DNA of 64,000 bases from a bacterium. Lineage in GTDB: Bacteria > UBA10199 > 2-02-FULL-44-16 > JAAZCA01. A program made the translations under genes and the position numbers. The notes below the pieces were generated by a model. That model was not told where the DNA came from, did not search any database, and saw nothing but the letters and a program-made list of their open reading frames with translations. Below, one piece after another: positions 24,274 to 35,118 of the stretch (position 1 is its first letter; each line of letters starts with the position of its first letter). The DNA is taken from assembly GCA_021810905.1 (NCBI GenBank), contig JAJZQH010000003.1, forward strand, positions 127,897-191,896, read 5' to 3'.

Positions 24274-25191
24274 TTAGACCGGCGTGAGCCAACGGGCATG
24301 GCGCTCGTCGTTGCCTCGCACCACATCGAAGAAGGCTTTCTGCAGACGCTGCGTGATGGGTCCTGGTTTGCCCGCTCCTATTTTGCGGTCGTCCACCTCT
24401 CGTACAGGCGTTATCTCTGCTGCAGTGCCGGTGAGGAATACCTCGTCGCAGAGATACAGGAAATCGCGAGTGAATTTTTCCTCGCGCAGATCCATATCCA
24501 GCTCCCGCGCCAGAGTGACGACCGCGTCACGAGTGACACCGGGCAGTATCGGAGAATTGATCGGAGGGGTGTAGATTATGCCATCGCGGATGGCGAATAT
24601 GTTCTCGCCCGAGCACTCTGCTACGTAGCCGGCCGTGTCCAGCATCACCGCCTCGTCATAGCCTGCAAGGAGCACCTCGCGCTTCGCGAGGACCGAAGTG
24701 ACGTACTGTCCGACGATCTTGCCCTGCACCATTCCCACGTTGACGTGATAGCGATTGAAGGAAGAGACCCTCGCACGTATGCCGTTCTCGACTGCTCCGT
24801 TGCCCAGGTATGCACCCCATTTCCATACCGGAATCGCGGTACGGGTCTTGTTCCTGGCTGAGAGGCCCATCTCTCCATCGCCCATATACATTATCGGCCT
24901 TACGTAACACTCATCCAGACCATTGGCGCGCACCGTCTCCACGCATGCGGCCATGATCTCTTCCTGAGTGTAAACCGGATCCAGCATCAGTATCTTGAGC
25001 CCATCGAAGAGGCGTCGGACATGGCGCTTGAGGCGAAAGATTGCGGATTTACCGTTCGAGAGCTTGTAGCACCGTATACCCTCAAAAGCGCCAATTCCAT
25101 AGTGCAGGGCATGAGTCATAATATGAACGTTTGCGTCCTTCCAATCGACAAGTTTGCCGTCCATCCAGACCTTCTTTGTCGGTTCGACCAT
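24274..25191 (-). CDS. ilvE: Branched-chain amino acid aminotransferase
   Basis: A 305-residue class IV PLP aminotransferase for leucine, isoleucine and valine. Visible are HALHYGIGAFEGIRCYKL, the PLP-lysine segment YVTSVLAKREVLLAGYDEA, AECSGENIFAIRDG, SPILPGVTRDAVV and FLTGTAAEITPVREVD. The ATG at 25189-25191 has GAGGAG six bases ahead; the open frame upstream (48 codons) has no site. It stands as a single gene on the minus strand. About 285 bp upstream, to 25476, hold no gene that I recognise. Confidence 0.97.
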   Translation of the reverse strand: MVEPTKKVWMDGKLVDWKDANVHIMTHALHYGIGAFEGIRCYKLSNGKSAIFRLKRHVRRLFDGLKILMLDPVYTQEEIMAACVETVRANGLDECYVRPIMYMGDGEMGLSARNKTRTAIPVWKWGAYLGNGAVENGIRARVSSFNRYHVNVGMVQGKIVGQYVTSVLAKREVLLAGYDEAVMLDTAGYVAECSGENIFAIRDGIIYTPPINSPILPGVTRDAVVTLARELDMDLREEKFTRDFLYLCDEVFLTGTAAEITPVREVDDRKIGAGKPGPITQRLQKAFFDVVRGNDERHARWLTPV

Positions 25192-25476
25192 CGCTGACTC
25201 CTCTATTGGAGGCCCTGTGGAGGGCTCGTTAAGTGCGGCGGGGTGACCCCCCTCTAGACTATCGCACCGGCACGGGCAACCCGAAAATAGGCGCCGCCAG
25301 CTCTGGTAGGCCATTGCTGGGTTTGCGGTTGACATAGCCGTTCTGCTGTAGCATTAGCCGCTCATTCGCAAAAACCCCGCAACTTATGGCGGCATCTGCC
25401 GATAAGGCCTGCGCCCGGAGCCTCATGGCCCGGATATCTAATCAGGCAATAGCCAACTATAGAAAGGGCGGCACAT

Positions 25477-27072
25477 ATGGCGTTTGGAACGTATACGAAT
25501 GGAGTGGACTGGATGCGCACGCGGCTGGCGATGCAGCTTCCTGAGCTTGCCGAAATCTACGGGCAGCTGCGTCCTGCGCAAGTCCCTGCCATCGCAGACA
25601 AAGGTTTCACCTTCAGCGCTGGAACTTTTGCTGACCGCCTCGTCTTCGCTCACGATGCGGGGAGTCCAACGGACTTATTCATGATGCTCGCGAGCGGCGG
25701 CGGCGGTTCCAGCGCAATCCACGTGCTCAAAACGGAATACAAGCGGTTTCTGGAGACTGGAGAAGATTTCCCCGAGCCGGAGATCCTCCCTGGCGGAGGC
25801 GTTCTCGTGCGCACGCCCGAGGGCGACGTAGTGGTCGGATCGAGGTCCGTATCGGAACACCCGGCCGTTGCCCGCGCCGCGATCGTGATTCCATCGTCAT
25901 GTTCGTTTGTCTACGCGACACCGCAGCTCGCGCCGCTTGGCGCGCATGCGGAGGTGAATGGCCGAAGAATCGAATTCGGAAAAGTGCTTTCGCTCGGCGA
26001 CCTGAGGCTTGAACGCTCGGGAAATTTTGAAGTGGCCGTCTTCTACAAAAATAAGTTGCTCACCAAAGCCTCTCTATTCGAGGGTTTCTCAAGGCAAATA
26101 GGCAGTCTCGTAAACGCGGATGCCTACGAGACTGCGTGGAAGGATTACCTTCGCATGTTTCTGTCCGATCACGTCATCGCGATTCAGGATATGATTGAAG
26201 CGCTGATTGAGCGAAAGGGTGAAGACGCACGGCCGGATTCTCGCCTCACGAAATCTGACATGAAACCGATCCTCCGCCGCATCTCCGAGATGGAGAGGAT
26301 CAGGCGCAATACACTGCCATCGTTTATGAGGAGTCGTATCCCTGCTGACAGCTGGGAAAGAATTTTTGTCGGTGCTCAATGCCACGACATCAACAACCGT
26401 ATTAACCTGGTGACTATCTTCTCCTCTTTTCTCGAAGCAAACAATCTGACATTCGGAGATCTCAAGCGCGCTCTCGAGGGCACATGTGCTTTTTTCCGCC
26501 CGTTCGCCTATCTTAATAAGACGATACAGGTCGTGCCTAAAACCAGGCGCTCGCTCAAGGTCACTATTCCGAATCGGATCCCTGACGAACCTGGAGTGCA
26601 GGACCCCATGTCAATGCGCGAGATCATCGATGAAATCGTCTTTCGTGCAGGAAAAAGAGGCGCGTTAGACGGCCCCGCCGATATCTCATTTGGCTATGAC
26701 AAGCGCATGACGACGCTCGTCATTCGAAACGAGTCCGCGGATCTCGACCCATTCGCTGATTTCAGGAGAGACCGTGAGGGACGGATGGCGCTGGAATTCT
26801 TTGCCAGGAATCTAGGCCCCGGCGCAGGAATTCGTTTCCATGACGGACCTTTCATGAATGAAGACGGCTTGCGCTTCGAACCGAAGATCGAATCAATCGA
26901 GATAATCATGCCGGATGGTCAGGCGTCCGGCGGCGACACATCTGCGACGCCTTCGGTTGAAAACAACGGAGAAAGCGCAGATGAAGGCGGTCTCAACGTT
27001 TTCGACGGCAGCACGACGACGGTAGGCGCGGAGCAGTCATCGTTTGTTATACCTCTGGCAATAAAAACGTAG
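25477..27072 (+). CDS. Unknown protein with degenerate histidine-kinase-like region (first of tandem pair)
   Basis: A 531-residue soluble protein. Residues 301-320 read QCHDINNRINLVTIFSSFLE, like the H-box helix of a histidine kinase (His303 as the would-be phospho-acceptor). The following 180 residues end in segments laid out like a GHKL ATPase domain (MTTLVIRNESADLDPFADFR near residue 408; ESIEIIMP near residue 475), but the G-boxes are not evident. The N-terminal 200 residues are unassigned. AAAGGG precedes the ATG. The next gene has a similar C-terminal layout. A sensor kinase or pseudokinase is my best guess. Confidence 0.65.
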   Translation: MAFGTYTNGVDWMRTRLAMQLPELAEIYGQLRPAQVPAIADKGFTFSAGTFADRLVFAHDAGSPTDLFMMLASGGGGSSAIHVLKTEYKRFLETGEDFPEPEILPGGGVLVRTPEGDVVVGSRSVSEHPAVARAAIVIPSSCSFVYATPQLAPLGAHAEVNGRRIEFGKVLSLGDLRLERSGNFEVAVFYKNKLLTKASLFEGFSRQIGSLVNADAYETAWKDYLRMFLSDHVIAIQDMIEALIERKGEDARPDSRLTKSDMKPILRRISEMERIRRNTLPSFMRSRIPADSWERIFVGAQCHDINNRINLVTIFSSFLEANNLTFGDLKRALEGTCAFFRPFAYLNKTIQVVPKTRRSLKVTIPNRIPDEPGVQDPMSMREIIDEIVFRAGKRGALDGPADISFGYDKRMTTLVIRNESADLDPFADFRRDREGRMALEFFARNLGPGAGIRFHDGPFMNEDGLRFEPKIESIEIIMPDGQASGGDTSATPSVENNGESADEGGLNVFDGSTTTVGAEQSSFVIPLAIKT

Positions 27073-27115
27073 ACAGTTATATTCTCCGGCATTCCAATAG
27101 AAAGAAGTCAACAGT

Positions 27116-28648
27116 ATGGGCAGCAGCATACCTCCAAAGATCGCCGCGCGGCGCGAAGATTTATTCGGGACATACCAGAGCGTCAGTGGCGGAGGCGACG
27201 GCTTCGACGCGACGCTCAGTGCGTTTGCCAAAAGTCTGGCTGAGAAGGAACGCGCAGGAGAAGGCATGCCCCTGGACAACTTCGACCACTCGCAAACCGA
27301 TCATCTTGTAGGTTTGGCCAGACTATTTGCCGGTTTCGTTCAACAGTTTTCCCCCCCGCAACTCCGAGGCCCAACCCTGTTGGCTATGCTTCCGCCTGCG
27401 CGCGCTGAAGAGGCTCGCTCCGACATACCTTCCGTTTCGGCGCCATCTAGCGAGGTCGGATTGGCGCACCAGGCGCCGGCCGTTGCAAACCACGAGGCAA
27501 CCGCGTTGTCTTTCGAACAGTTCATCAAGCCGGAAGATGATTATTTCGATCATATATTCGGTGTCCAGGATACTAAACAATACGTCAGGGAATGGCGTCA
27601 ATTTTTGAAGCTGTTCCTGTTCAAGGCGCTGTATGTCAGGCGCATGCTGGAGTTGCCCGAAGACGACTCTGAGGGAACGCGTCAACTTATCGCCCGCGAA
27701 ATTCAGTACCTGGACATGATGATGTGTGGCGCAATGGCATTTAACAGATTTGAACGAAATCCGCTCAGCGATACCTGGGAATACAAATTCGCAGCGATCC
27801 AGCGCGACAAGGTCTACAACACGTCACAGGCCGTGCTCATATGCGGAGAAATGTTGGGCGAAGACTTGGCTTCCGAACGTTTCAAGCGCTTTCATGCAGC
27901 CGCCCTTGAGACGCTCATGAGGTTCTCAGATCCGTTCATGCACCTGCGCGACCTTGGACCTTACGGTCTGAACGGACTCCCCATTCACTTCGATTTCATT
28001 TCTCCGGGCGTGGACCTGCACAAAGCCGCGCTCAATCCAGCAGCTCTCGATGAGGCCGCAATCAGGGATGACGCGCTCCGTTTCTTTGCAGTGCGTACGG
28101 CAATCGATATCATCACCGACGTTGCGGCGCAGCATTCCCTTCGCGGACAGACTGGCGATGCCTCGCACCTCTCCATACAATGGGACTCGGAGAGAAGTGA
28201 AATAAGAGTATCCAATATCAATCCAGAGGTGAATATCCTGGATGCATTCAAGGAAGGCGACGACCGGCGTCGTCTCCTGAAATTCCGGAGGCGCATCGGC
28301 CATAACGCCAGGATCAGATTCGAGCGTACATTCGCGGCGGATGGAGCGCGACGCATAGACGGGATCTCGATAATAGTGCCTCCGATAGGAATTGGAGAAA
28401 ACAGTTTCGCGCCTACCGAACGTGAAACGGATCGGCTCGGTTCCAGATTTGAGGACGTCTTCCCTTCAGAATGGTCTAATATGAGCGGGGAACAACGCGA
28501 TGCCGCCATAGGCTCGGCCGCGCTCTTCGGTGCGGATCAGGGATTGGAGCCTGAGGAGGTTCCGGCTGAAGAACTGGCCAATTTTATGGAATACTCCTTA
28601 CTAATAGCACCGGATATGATCGTTGACCTGCCCGTCTTCGTAAGGTGA
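27116..28648 (+). CDS. Unknown protein, second of tandem pair with degenerate kinase-like C-terminus
   Basis: A 510-residue soluble protein. The C-terminal part parallels its upstream neighbour: LSIQWDSERSEIRVSNINPE, then a RRRIGHNARIRFERTFAADG stretch and IDGISIIVPP, in the order seen at the end of the first protein. There is no H-box; in its place is a helical DALRFFAVRTAIDIITDVAA region. The N-terminal half is helical with acidic patches. The stop overlaps an alternative GTG of the next gene. The function is unknown; it may partner the first protein. Confidence 0.65.
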   Translation: MGSSIPPKIAARREDLFGTYQSVSGGGDGFDATLSAFAKSLAEKERAGEGMPLDNFDHSQTDHLVGLARLFAGFVQQFSPPQLRGPTLLAMLPPARAEEARSDIPSVSAPSSEVGLAHQAPAVANHEATALSFEQFIKPEDDYFDHIFGVQDTKQYVREWRQFLKLFLFKALYVRRMLELPEDDSEGTRQLIAREIQYLDMMMCGAMAFNRFERNPLSDTWEYKFAAIQRDKVYNTSQAVLICGEMLGEDLASERFKRFHAAALETLMRFSDPFMHLRDLGPYGLNGLPIHFDFISPGVDLHKAALNPAALDEAAIRDDALRFFAVRTAIDIITDVAAQHSLRGQTGDASHLSIQWDSERSEIRVSNINPEVNILDAFKEGDDRRRLLKFRRRIGHNARIRFERTFAADGARRIDGISIIVPPIGIGENSFAPTERETDRLGSRFEDVFPSEWSNMSGEQRDAAIGSAALFGADQGLEPEEVPAEELANFMEYSLLIAPDMIVDLPVFVR

Positions 28649-28692
28649 ATCCGCTCTCGCCCGCTTTCTTCATTTATGCTAGAATCGGAGCG

Positions 28693-29166
28693 ATGCAAAA
28701 AAGGCCGAAAAGAATCAAATCTCCGAAGGATCGACGCCAGAGTCCGCGTCCGCTCAAGACCAAGATCTCAAAACCACTGTTATGGCTCTCAAAATATCTG
28801 CTCCATGTTCAGCGCCGTATGCCGACCATGGTCATGCCGAAGGCAATCAGATCATTTGTGCCGAATCCCAATAAGGAGCACCGTACTCTCGGCAACTGCT
28901 GCGTTACCGACCGTACAATAACCCTGGCGACTCATTCCGTGATGGAGAGAACGGTGAGGGACCGCGTGGAACGTGTTCTGGTGCCGCTCAAAAAACTTGA
29001 GATCCTTCAAACTTTTGCCCATGAGTTGTCCCACCTTGGCTATGAGGAACACGGCTACGAACAGGAATGGTACGGCAGGACGATCTTCAACACGTTCGGA
29101 CTTACCGAGCCCTGCCCTCATTGCCATGGAAAGGGCCGCATCCCGGCCCGTTACGAGAACACCTAG
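28693..29166 (+). CDS. HExxH putative metalloprotein with C-terminal zinc finger
   Basis: A 157-residue protein with a basic N-terminus, an HExxH site (FAHELSHLGYEEHGYEQEW: His110, Glu111, His114 with His120 as likely third ligand) and a CPHCHGKG motif (Cys141, Cys144) like a DnaJ-type zinc finger. The layout recalls SprT/WSS1-like zincins, which have HExxH followed by HG and an aromatic residue. The ATG at 28693 has GGAG in front; a GTG at 28645, overlapping the previous stop, is an alternative. It is probably in one operon with the two kinase-like genes. Confidence 0.7.
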   Translation: MQKRPKRIKSPKDRRQSPRPLKTKISKPLLWLSKYLLHVQRRMPTMVMPKAIRSFVPNPNKEHRTLGNCCVTDRTITLATHSVMERTVRDRVERVLVPLKKLEILQTFAHELSHLGYEEHGYEQEWYGRTIFNTFGLTEPCPHCHGKGRIPARYENT

Positions 29167-29290
29167 GGTCGTCGCGAGCCCGTTAGGGCGTGGCGATCCC
29201 CTTTAGAATTTATTATAGAATTAACGCAACTTCTGCTGAAACCAGCCGAAAAGGAACCTGAAGCAGCGGCATCACTACGAGGGAGGGGTC

Positions 29291-29569
29291 ATGGTAAGAA
29301 CGAGTCTGGGTCGGCTGATGGCGGCAATGCTTTCATCGGCGATTGCTATGGGGTTGGTGGTCGACATCGTCGATGAATACGCGACCGAGGCGCCCGACTT
29401 GGCATCTGTAGTCGAGAGGCCGGCCATCACCTCCCCGCAGCTCGACGGACAATACTTTGTTATGGAGACTTCAACGACTACCTATTCAAACCCTGCGGAG
29501 AATGCCTCGCAGCAAGCAAGTCAGCCTGCAATCCCCGCCGCGCAGCCTGTTAAGGAAGTCGCGAACTAA
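29291..29569 (+). CDS. Small exported hypothetical protein
   Basis: A 92-residue protein with an N-terminal hydrophobic helix (LMAAMLSSAIAMGLVVDIV) that may be a signal peptide or anchor, followed by a polar, disordered tail rich in Ala, Gln, Pro and Thr. A strong GAGGGAGGGG site precedes the ATG. No domain is recognised. Confidence 0.6.
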   Translation: MVRTSLGRLMAAMLSSAIAMGLVVDIVDEYATEAPDLASVVERPAITSPQLDGQYFVMETSTTTYSNPAENASQQASQPAIPAAQPVKEVAN

Positions 29570-29582
29570 AGGCATCAAGGCG

Positions 29583-29611
29583 TTGACAATAGCAATATAA
29601 CCCGGCTATAG
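29583..29611 (+). promoter_or_regulatory. Putative promoter upstream of acsA
   Basis: TTGACA (29583-29588) and CTATAG (29606-29611), 17 bp apart, with acsA starting at 29739. The leader contains short repeated units (ATCAGCCC, CATCAG) of unknown meaning. Confidence 0.5.
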
Positions 29612-29738
29612 GGGTCCGGTCGTTTAACATCAACCATCAGCCCTCGACTATCAGCCCATCAGTTTGAGACCCGGTTCATGGATCTTTTTCGCTGAATGCT
29701 GAAGGCCGAGGACTGAAGGCACTTTTAAGGAGGCAGTC

Positions 29739-31718
<1,980 letters not shown>

Positions 31719-31753
31719 AACGACGAAGCCTGAATCAGGATGCACGAGTCATG

Positions 31754-31786
31754 AAAAGGCCCCCTGGAAACAGGGGGCCTTTTTTT
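31754..31786. terminator. Bidirectional terminator between acsA and phaB
   Basis: AAAAGGCCCCCTG/CAGGGGGCCTTTTTT stem with a 4-nt loop between convergent genes. Confidence 0.95.
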
Positions 31787-31831
31787 CGCACATCTGACAG
31801 TCGACGCTTCGCGTAAATATATTTTTTATTG

Positions 31832-32632
31832 CTACATGTACATACCGCCGTTGACGGCGAAGACCTGGCCCGTGATGTAGGAGGCAGCGGGCGAGGCCAG
31901 AAAGACTATGATGGGGGCTACCTCCTCGGGCGTGCCGAACCGCTTTACCGGAAGGGATTCGACGATCTTGGCCTTGATGTCATCCGCTATTCCCGCGGTC
32001 ATGTCCGTATCTATATATCCGGGTGCAACGACATTCACAGTGATCGCCTTACTGGCGAGTTCGCGCGCAAGTGACTTTGAGAAGCCGATCATTCCGGCCT
32101 TGGCCGTTGAGTAGTTTGCCTGGCCGAAATTGCCCATCTGTCCCACGACGGAGGAGATGCTGATGATGCGTCCCCAGTCCAACGAGACCATTCCCGGTAC
32201 GACCGCTCCGGTAACATTGAAAGTACCATCCAGATGGACCTTGAGCACATCGTTCCATTCCGAATGGCTCATCTTTCGAAACGATTTGTCTCGCACGATG
32301 CCGGCATTGTTGACCAGGATCGATATCGGTCCAAGCTTATCCTGTACTGCATTGACCATATCCTGAACCTGCTTTGAATCCGTGACGTCGGCCTGGTAGC
32401 TGTGCGCCTGCCCGCCGTTATTCTTGATTTCCGAGACAAGCAGGTCGCCCAGGTCTTTTGAATTCTTGTAATTCACAGCGACGGTTGCGCCGGCGTTCGA
32501 CATCGCCTCTACGACGGCCCGTCCGATGCCGCGCGTCCCGCCGGTCACCAGACAGACCTTCCCTTTCAAGGGCTTGAAACTTATCTCGGACGGCGTCTTG
32601 ATCGAAGTCATCTTCATAGTTGTTGTTTTCAT
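31832..32632 (-). CDS. phaB: Acetoacetyl-CoA / 3-oxoacyl reductase (SDR)
   Basis: A 266-residue short-chain dehydrogenase with [31 protein letters not shown], the catalytic Ser-Tyr-Lys ([20 protein letters not shown] then AK) and the C-terminal [14 protein letters not shown] typical of PhaB/FabG. Context with phaR, phasin and phaC favours acetoacetyl-CoA reductase making 3-hydroxybutyryl-CoA for PHA. It follows another SDR by 28 bp. I chose the ATG at 32632; a downstream ATG is possible. Confidence 0.9.
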   Translation of the reverse strand: MKTTTMKMTSIKTPSEISFKPLKGKVCLVTGGTRGIGRAVVEAMSNAGATVAVNYKNSKDLGDLLVSEIKNNGGQAHSYQADVTDSKQVQDMVNAVQDKLGPISILVNNAGIVRDKSFRKMSHSEWNDVLKVHLDGTFNVTGAVVPGMVSLDWGRIISISSVVGQMGNFGQANYSTAKAGMIGFSKSLARELASKAITVNVVAPGYIDTDMTAGIADDIKAKIVESLPVKRFGTPEEVAPIIVFLASPAASYITGQVFAVNGGMYM

Positions 32633-32660
32633 CACAGTATGTTTCTCCCGGAAAGTTGTT

Positions 32661-33476
32661 TTAGACGCTGGGATGCCAGCCGGCATCCGCCCACAGCGAT
32701 CCGCTCACGGCGGAGTTTGTGATCATAAAACAGACCGCATCTGCGATCTCATACGGACGGATCAGGCGATGGAGCTGCGTCAACGGAAGGATATTCTTCT
32801 CAATGTATTCCGGAGAAAGCGCTCGGACCATCGGTGTATCCGTGTATCCCGGATGGATTGTGCCGCAGCGTACGCCATGAAATATGGCTTCGCCCATGAG
32901 CGTGGCGGCGGCCCCTTCGAGTCCCGCCTTTGCTGCTGCATATGAGATCTGTCCTTTGTTGCCCAGAGAGGAGACCGATCCGATGAAGGTAACGACTCCT
33001 TGAATTCCCTCCTCCGGCTTCCACTGTTTAAGCCCGGCTTTCCAGCGCGCTTCGGCAAGATGCCCGACCATTTCAAGGGCCCAATAAACAGGCGCGATCA
33101 GATTTATTTCGGTGACCAGACGAAAATCCTCGATTGGATAGATCGACGCCACACCCGACTCTTTGTCGATCTTTGTGGCCAGCCTGTCGCGCGTGATTCC
33201 GGCGGCGGGGACGCAGATAGACACCAATCCAATTTCGCGGTTGACCGTCTCATATACATGCCGCCTGAACCCGGCGTCGGTGACATCGCCCACAAATGGC
33301 TGGATCTGGACGTCGTCGCGCAATCTGCGCATTTCATTTGCGACCTCGTTGACGGCTTCGGATCTGTCCACAAGCGCCACGCCTTTTGCACGGCGCTGAA
33401 TCAGTTCCCTTGCGACCGCAAGACCGATGCCGCTGGCAGCACCAGTAACAACGGCAATTTTATCCGTAATCTGCAT
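32661..33476 (-). CDS. Short-chain dehydrogenase/reductase of unknown substrate
   Basis: A 271-residue SDR with [33 protein letters not shown] and the catalytic segment [21 protein letters not shown] Ser-Tyr-Lys triad is present. The C-terminal half reads [30 protein letters not shown] site precedes the ATG. It is co-directional with and 28 bp before phaB, so it may be an accessory 3-hydroxyacyl dehydrogenase in PHA metabolism; that role is inferred from position. Confidence 0.85.
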   Translation of the reverse strand: MQITDKIAVVTGAASGIGLAVARELIQRRAKGVALVDRSEAVNEVANEMRRLRDDVQIQPFVGDVTDAGFRRHVYETVNREIGLVSICVPAAGITRDRLATKIDKESGVASIYPIEDFRLVTEINLIAPVYWALEMVGHLAEARWKAGLKQWKPEEGIQGVVTFIGSVSSLGNKGQISYAAAKAGLEGAAATLMGEAIFHGVRCGTIHPGYTDTPMVRALSPEYIEKNILPLTQLHRLIRPYEIADAVCFMITNSAVSGSLWADAGWHPSV

Positions 33477-33650
33477 AATTCCCCCTGGATCTGCATCAAT
33501 GCATGCAAAGATGACGATCTTTTTTCAAACACTCAAATTCCAATAAAAACATTTTTGCATAACTATAACGTTGTACTTGAGGCTTTGCCTTTTGTCAAAA
33601 TATAGAAGGGGCATAAGTGAGTTTCTTGACTCTATGGAGCGGATAGCGTA

Positions 33651-33666
33651 GTGCAACTGCATAAAG
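33651..33666 (+). promoter_or_regulatory. PhaR operator-like motif upstream of phaR
   Basis: GTGCAACTGCATAA, closely matching the two GTGCAGTTGCATAA copies upstream of the phasin gene. It overlaps the -10 position of a weak promoter (TTGACT at 33626) and lies 19 bp before the phaR ATG, fitting autoregulation. Confidence 0.6.
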
Positions 33667-33684
33667 ATAAGAGGGGAAAAGATC

Positions 33685-34299
33685 ATGACGCGCTCTCAAC
33701 AAGAAGTGCCGCACCTCCTGAGAATACGCAAATATTCGAATCGCAGATTCTACGACGCCACCAGGAGCAGGCCGATTACGATCGAAGAGATTCACCGGCT
33801 GATCCTCTCGGGGCACGAGGTTGAGGTCACTGATGCGAAGAGCGGCGAGGATATAACCGGGAGGATTTTGACCCAGATCCTTCTCGATATGGACACGCAC
33901 AAGCTGGCGGCCATTCCCGTGGCATTACTCCACAGAATCATTCAGCTCAACGAAACGCTGATGAAGGAATTTGTGGAGAAGCATTTCAGCCGTGCGCTTC
34001 AGTTATTTCTTGAATCCAGAAAATCCTTCGATGAGCAGCTTAGATCGTCGATCGGCATCGACAAAGGCGTGTTGAAGGGGTTCGATTGGGCGCGCAAGAT
34101 GGGCGAAAGTTTTCTCGACCCGTTTGGCGCAATGCGCATTAATAAATCCGGCGAATCACCGGAAAAAACCTCGCCTGTTCGCGCGCAGGACTCTGACCTG
34201 CGCGCAATGATTGAGTCCCTCCAGAAGCAGGTCGAAGGGCTCAAGCAGCGACGATCCCGTCCGCACAAGCATGCGGCCGCGAAGAAGAGGCGGAGATAG
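33685..34299 (+). CDS. phaR: Polyhydroxyalkanoate synthesis regulator PhaR
   Basis: A 204-residue DNA-binding regulator. The N-terminal PHB/PHA accumulation regulator domain reads IRKYSNRRFYDATRSR and is followed by GRILTQILLDMDTHKL. PhaR represses phasin genes and is released when granules form. The C-terminus is Lys/Arg/His rich (RRSRPHKHAAAKKRRR). AGAGGGG precedes the ATG. Operator-like motifs lie before this gene and before the phasin. Confidence 0.95.
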   Translation: MTRSQQEVPHLLRIRKYSNRRFYDATRSRPITIEEIHRLILSGHEVEVTDAKSGEDITGRILTQILLDMDTHKLAAIPVALLHRIIQLNETLMKEFVEKHFSRALQLFLESRKSFDEQLRSSIGIDKGVLKGFDWARKMGESFLDPFGAMRINKSGESPEKTSPVRAQDSDLRAMIESLQKQVEGLKQRRSRPHKHAAAKKRRR

Positions 34300-34331
34300 T
34301 CCAGGCATCGGATTGCCGCGGCCGGTCTTAT

Positions 34332-34350
34332 TTGTGCAGTTGCATAATAT
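34332..34350 (+). promoter_or_regulatory. PhaR operator-like motif, distal copy at phasin gene
   Basis: TTGTGCAGTTGCATAATAT, identical through TTGTGCAGTTGCATAATA to the copy at 34440, which lies 108 bp further on. Confidence 0.6.
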
Positions 34351-34439
34351 ATCGGCAAATGACACCGCTGAAATTTAACAATGTTTTTAAATAAGCTCCA
34401 TTATGCGACAATGCATGTGCTTCTCTCATTACGAATGAA

Positions 34440-34457
34440 TTGTGCAGTTGCATAATA
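34440..34457 (+). promoter_or_regulatory. PhaR operator-like motif, proximal copy at phasin promoter
   Basis: TTGTGCAGTTGCATAATA directly before a TTGACA (34462-34467) that could be the -35 of the phasin promoter. Confidence 0.6.
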
Positions 34458-34555
34458 ACGGTTGACAACCGCCTGCAATTCTGTCGATATCTGCGGCAAG
34501 GAAAAGCAGTATTCGCCAACACAATATTTAATAAATCAGGAAACGGAGGAAGGCC

Positions 34556-35038
34556 ATGACTACAAGGACGCAGCAGTTCAATCCCGCGGAACTACTGGAA
34601 CAAGCCGGCAGAAACTACACGAACGCAGTGCGAAACGGTTTCAAAATGCAGGAAGAATTAGCCACGCAGTGGATGGAATTCTGCCGCAACACCACCGGCA
34701 CGGAAACGATGCCCCAGACGTTCAAAGACTTCTTCGAGAATACGGCCCCCCTGGCGCAGCAGAGTGCGGATCAGGCATGGAAGCTGATCGAGCAGAGCAC
34801 AAAGCGCAGCATGGATCTCATGACCAAAGCGTTTGATGCTGGCAGGTGCGTGAATCCCGCCGATGCCCAGGGCAAGCTCGAAAGGCTTTGGGAAGAATCG
34901 CTCAGCGTATTGAGAGAAAATGCCCAGGCCATGGTTCAGGCCAATGCGCGGCTCATGGAGTCGTGGGCTGAAGTCGCAAAATCCAACTTGGAGCGCGTCA
35001 CGCCGGAGACGACAAAATCCAGGGAAAAGAGCCGCTGA
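34556..35038 (+). CDS. Phasin-like PHA granule protein
   Basis: A 160-residue, almost entirely helical amphipathic protein with no cysteine-rich or catalytic motif apart from two isolated Cys. Segments such as EELATQWMEFCRNTTG and ARLMESWAEVAKSNLERVTP look like phasins, which coat PHA granules. Strong GGAGGAAGG site before the ATG. Its position between phaR and phaE/phaC, and the double PhaR-type operator upstream, support the call. Confidence 0.85.
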   Translation: MTTRTQQFNPAELLEQAGRNYTNAVRNGFKMQEELATQWMEFCRNTTGTETMPQTFKDFFENTAPLAQQSADQAWKLIEQSTKRSMDLMTKAFDAGRCVNPADAQGKLERLWEESLSVLRENAQAMVQANARLMESWAEVAKSNLERVTPETTKSREKSR

Positions 35039-35118
35039 TTCACTTTTCCGGATCGGCTCAAGCCTGTTGTTGTCCGGTCTGGAGCATCCTTAAGAGTAGA
35101 TCCGTCGAAGGGATAAAG

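Noticed and set aside
25360-25410. Sigma-28-like GCCGATAA upstream of the 25477 gene
   Set aside because: The bases at the -35 position (GCAACTTA) do not match TAAAGTTT, and no motility genes are near.
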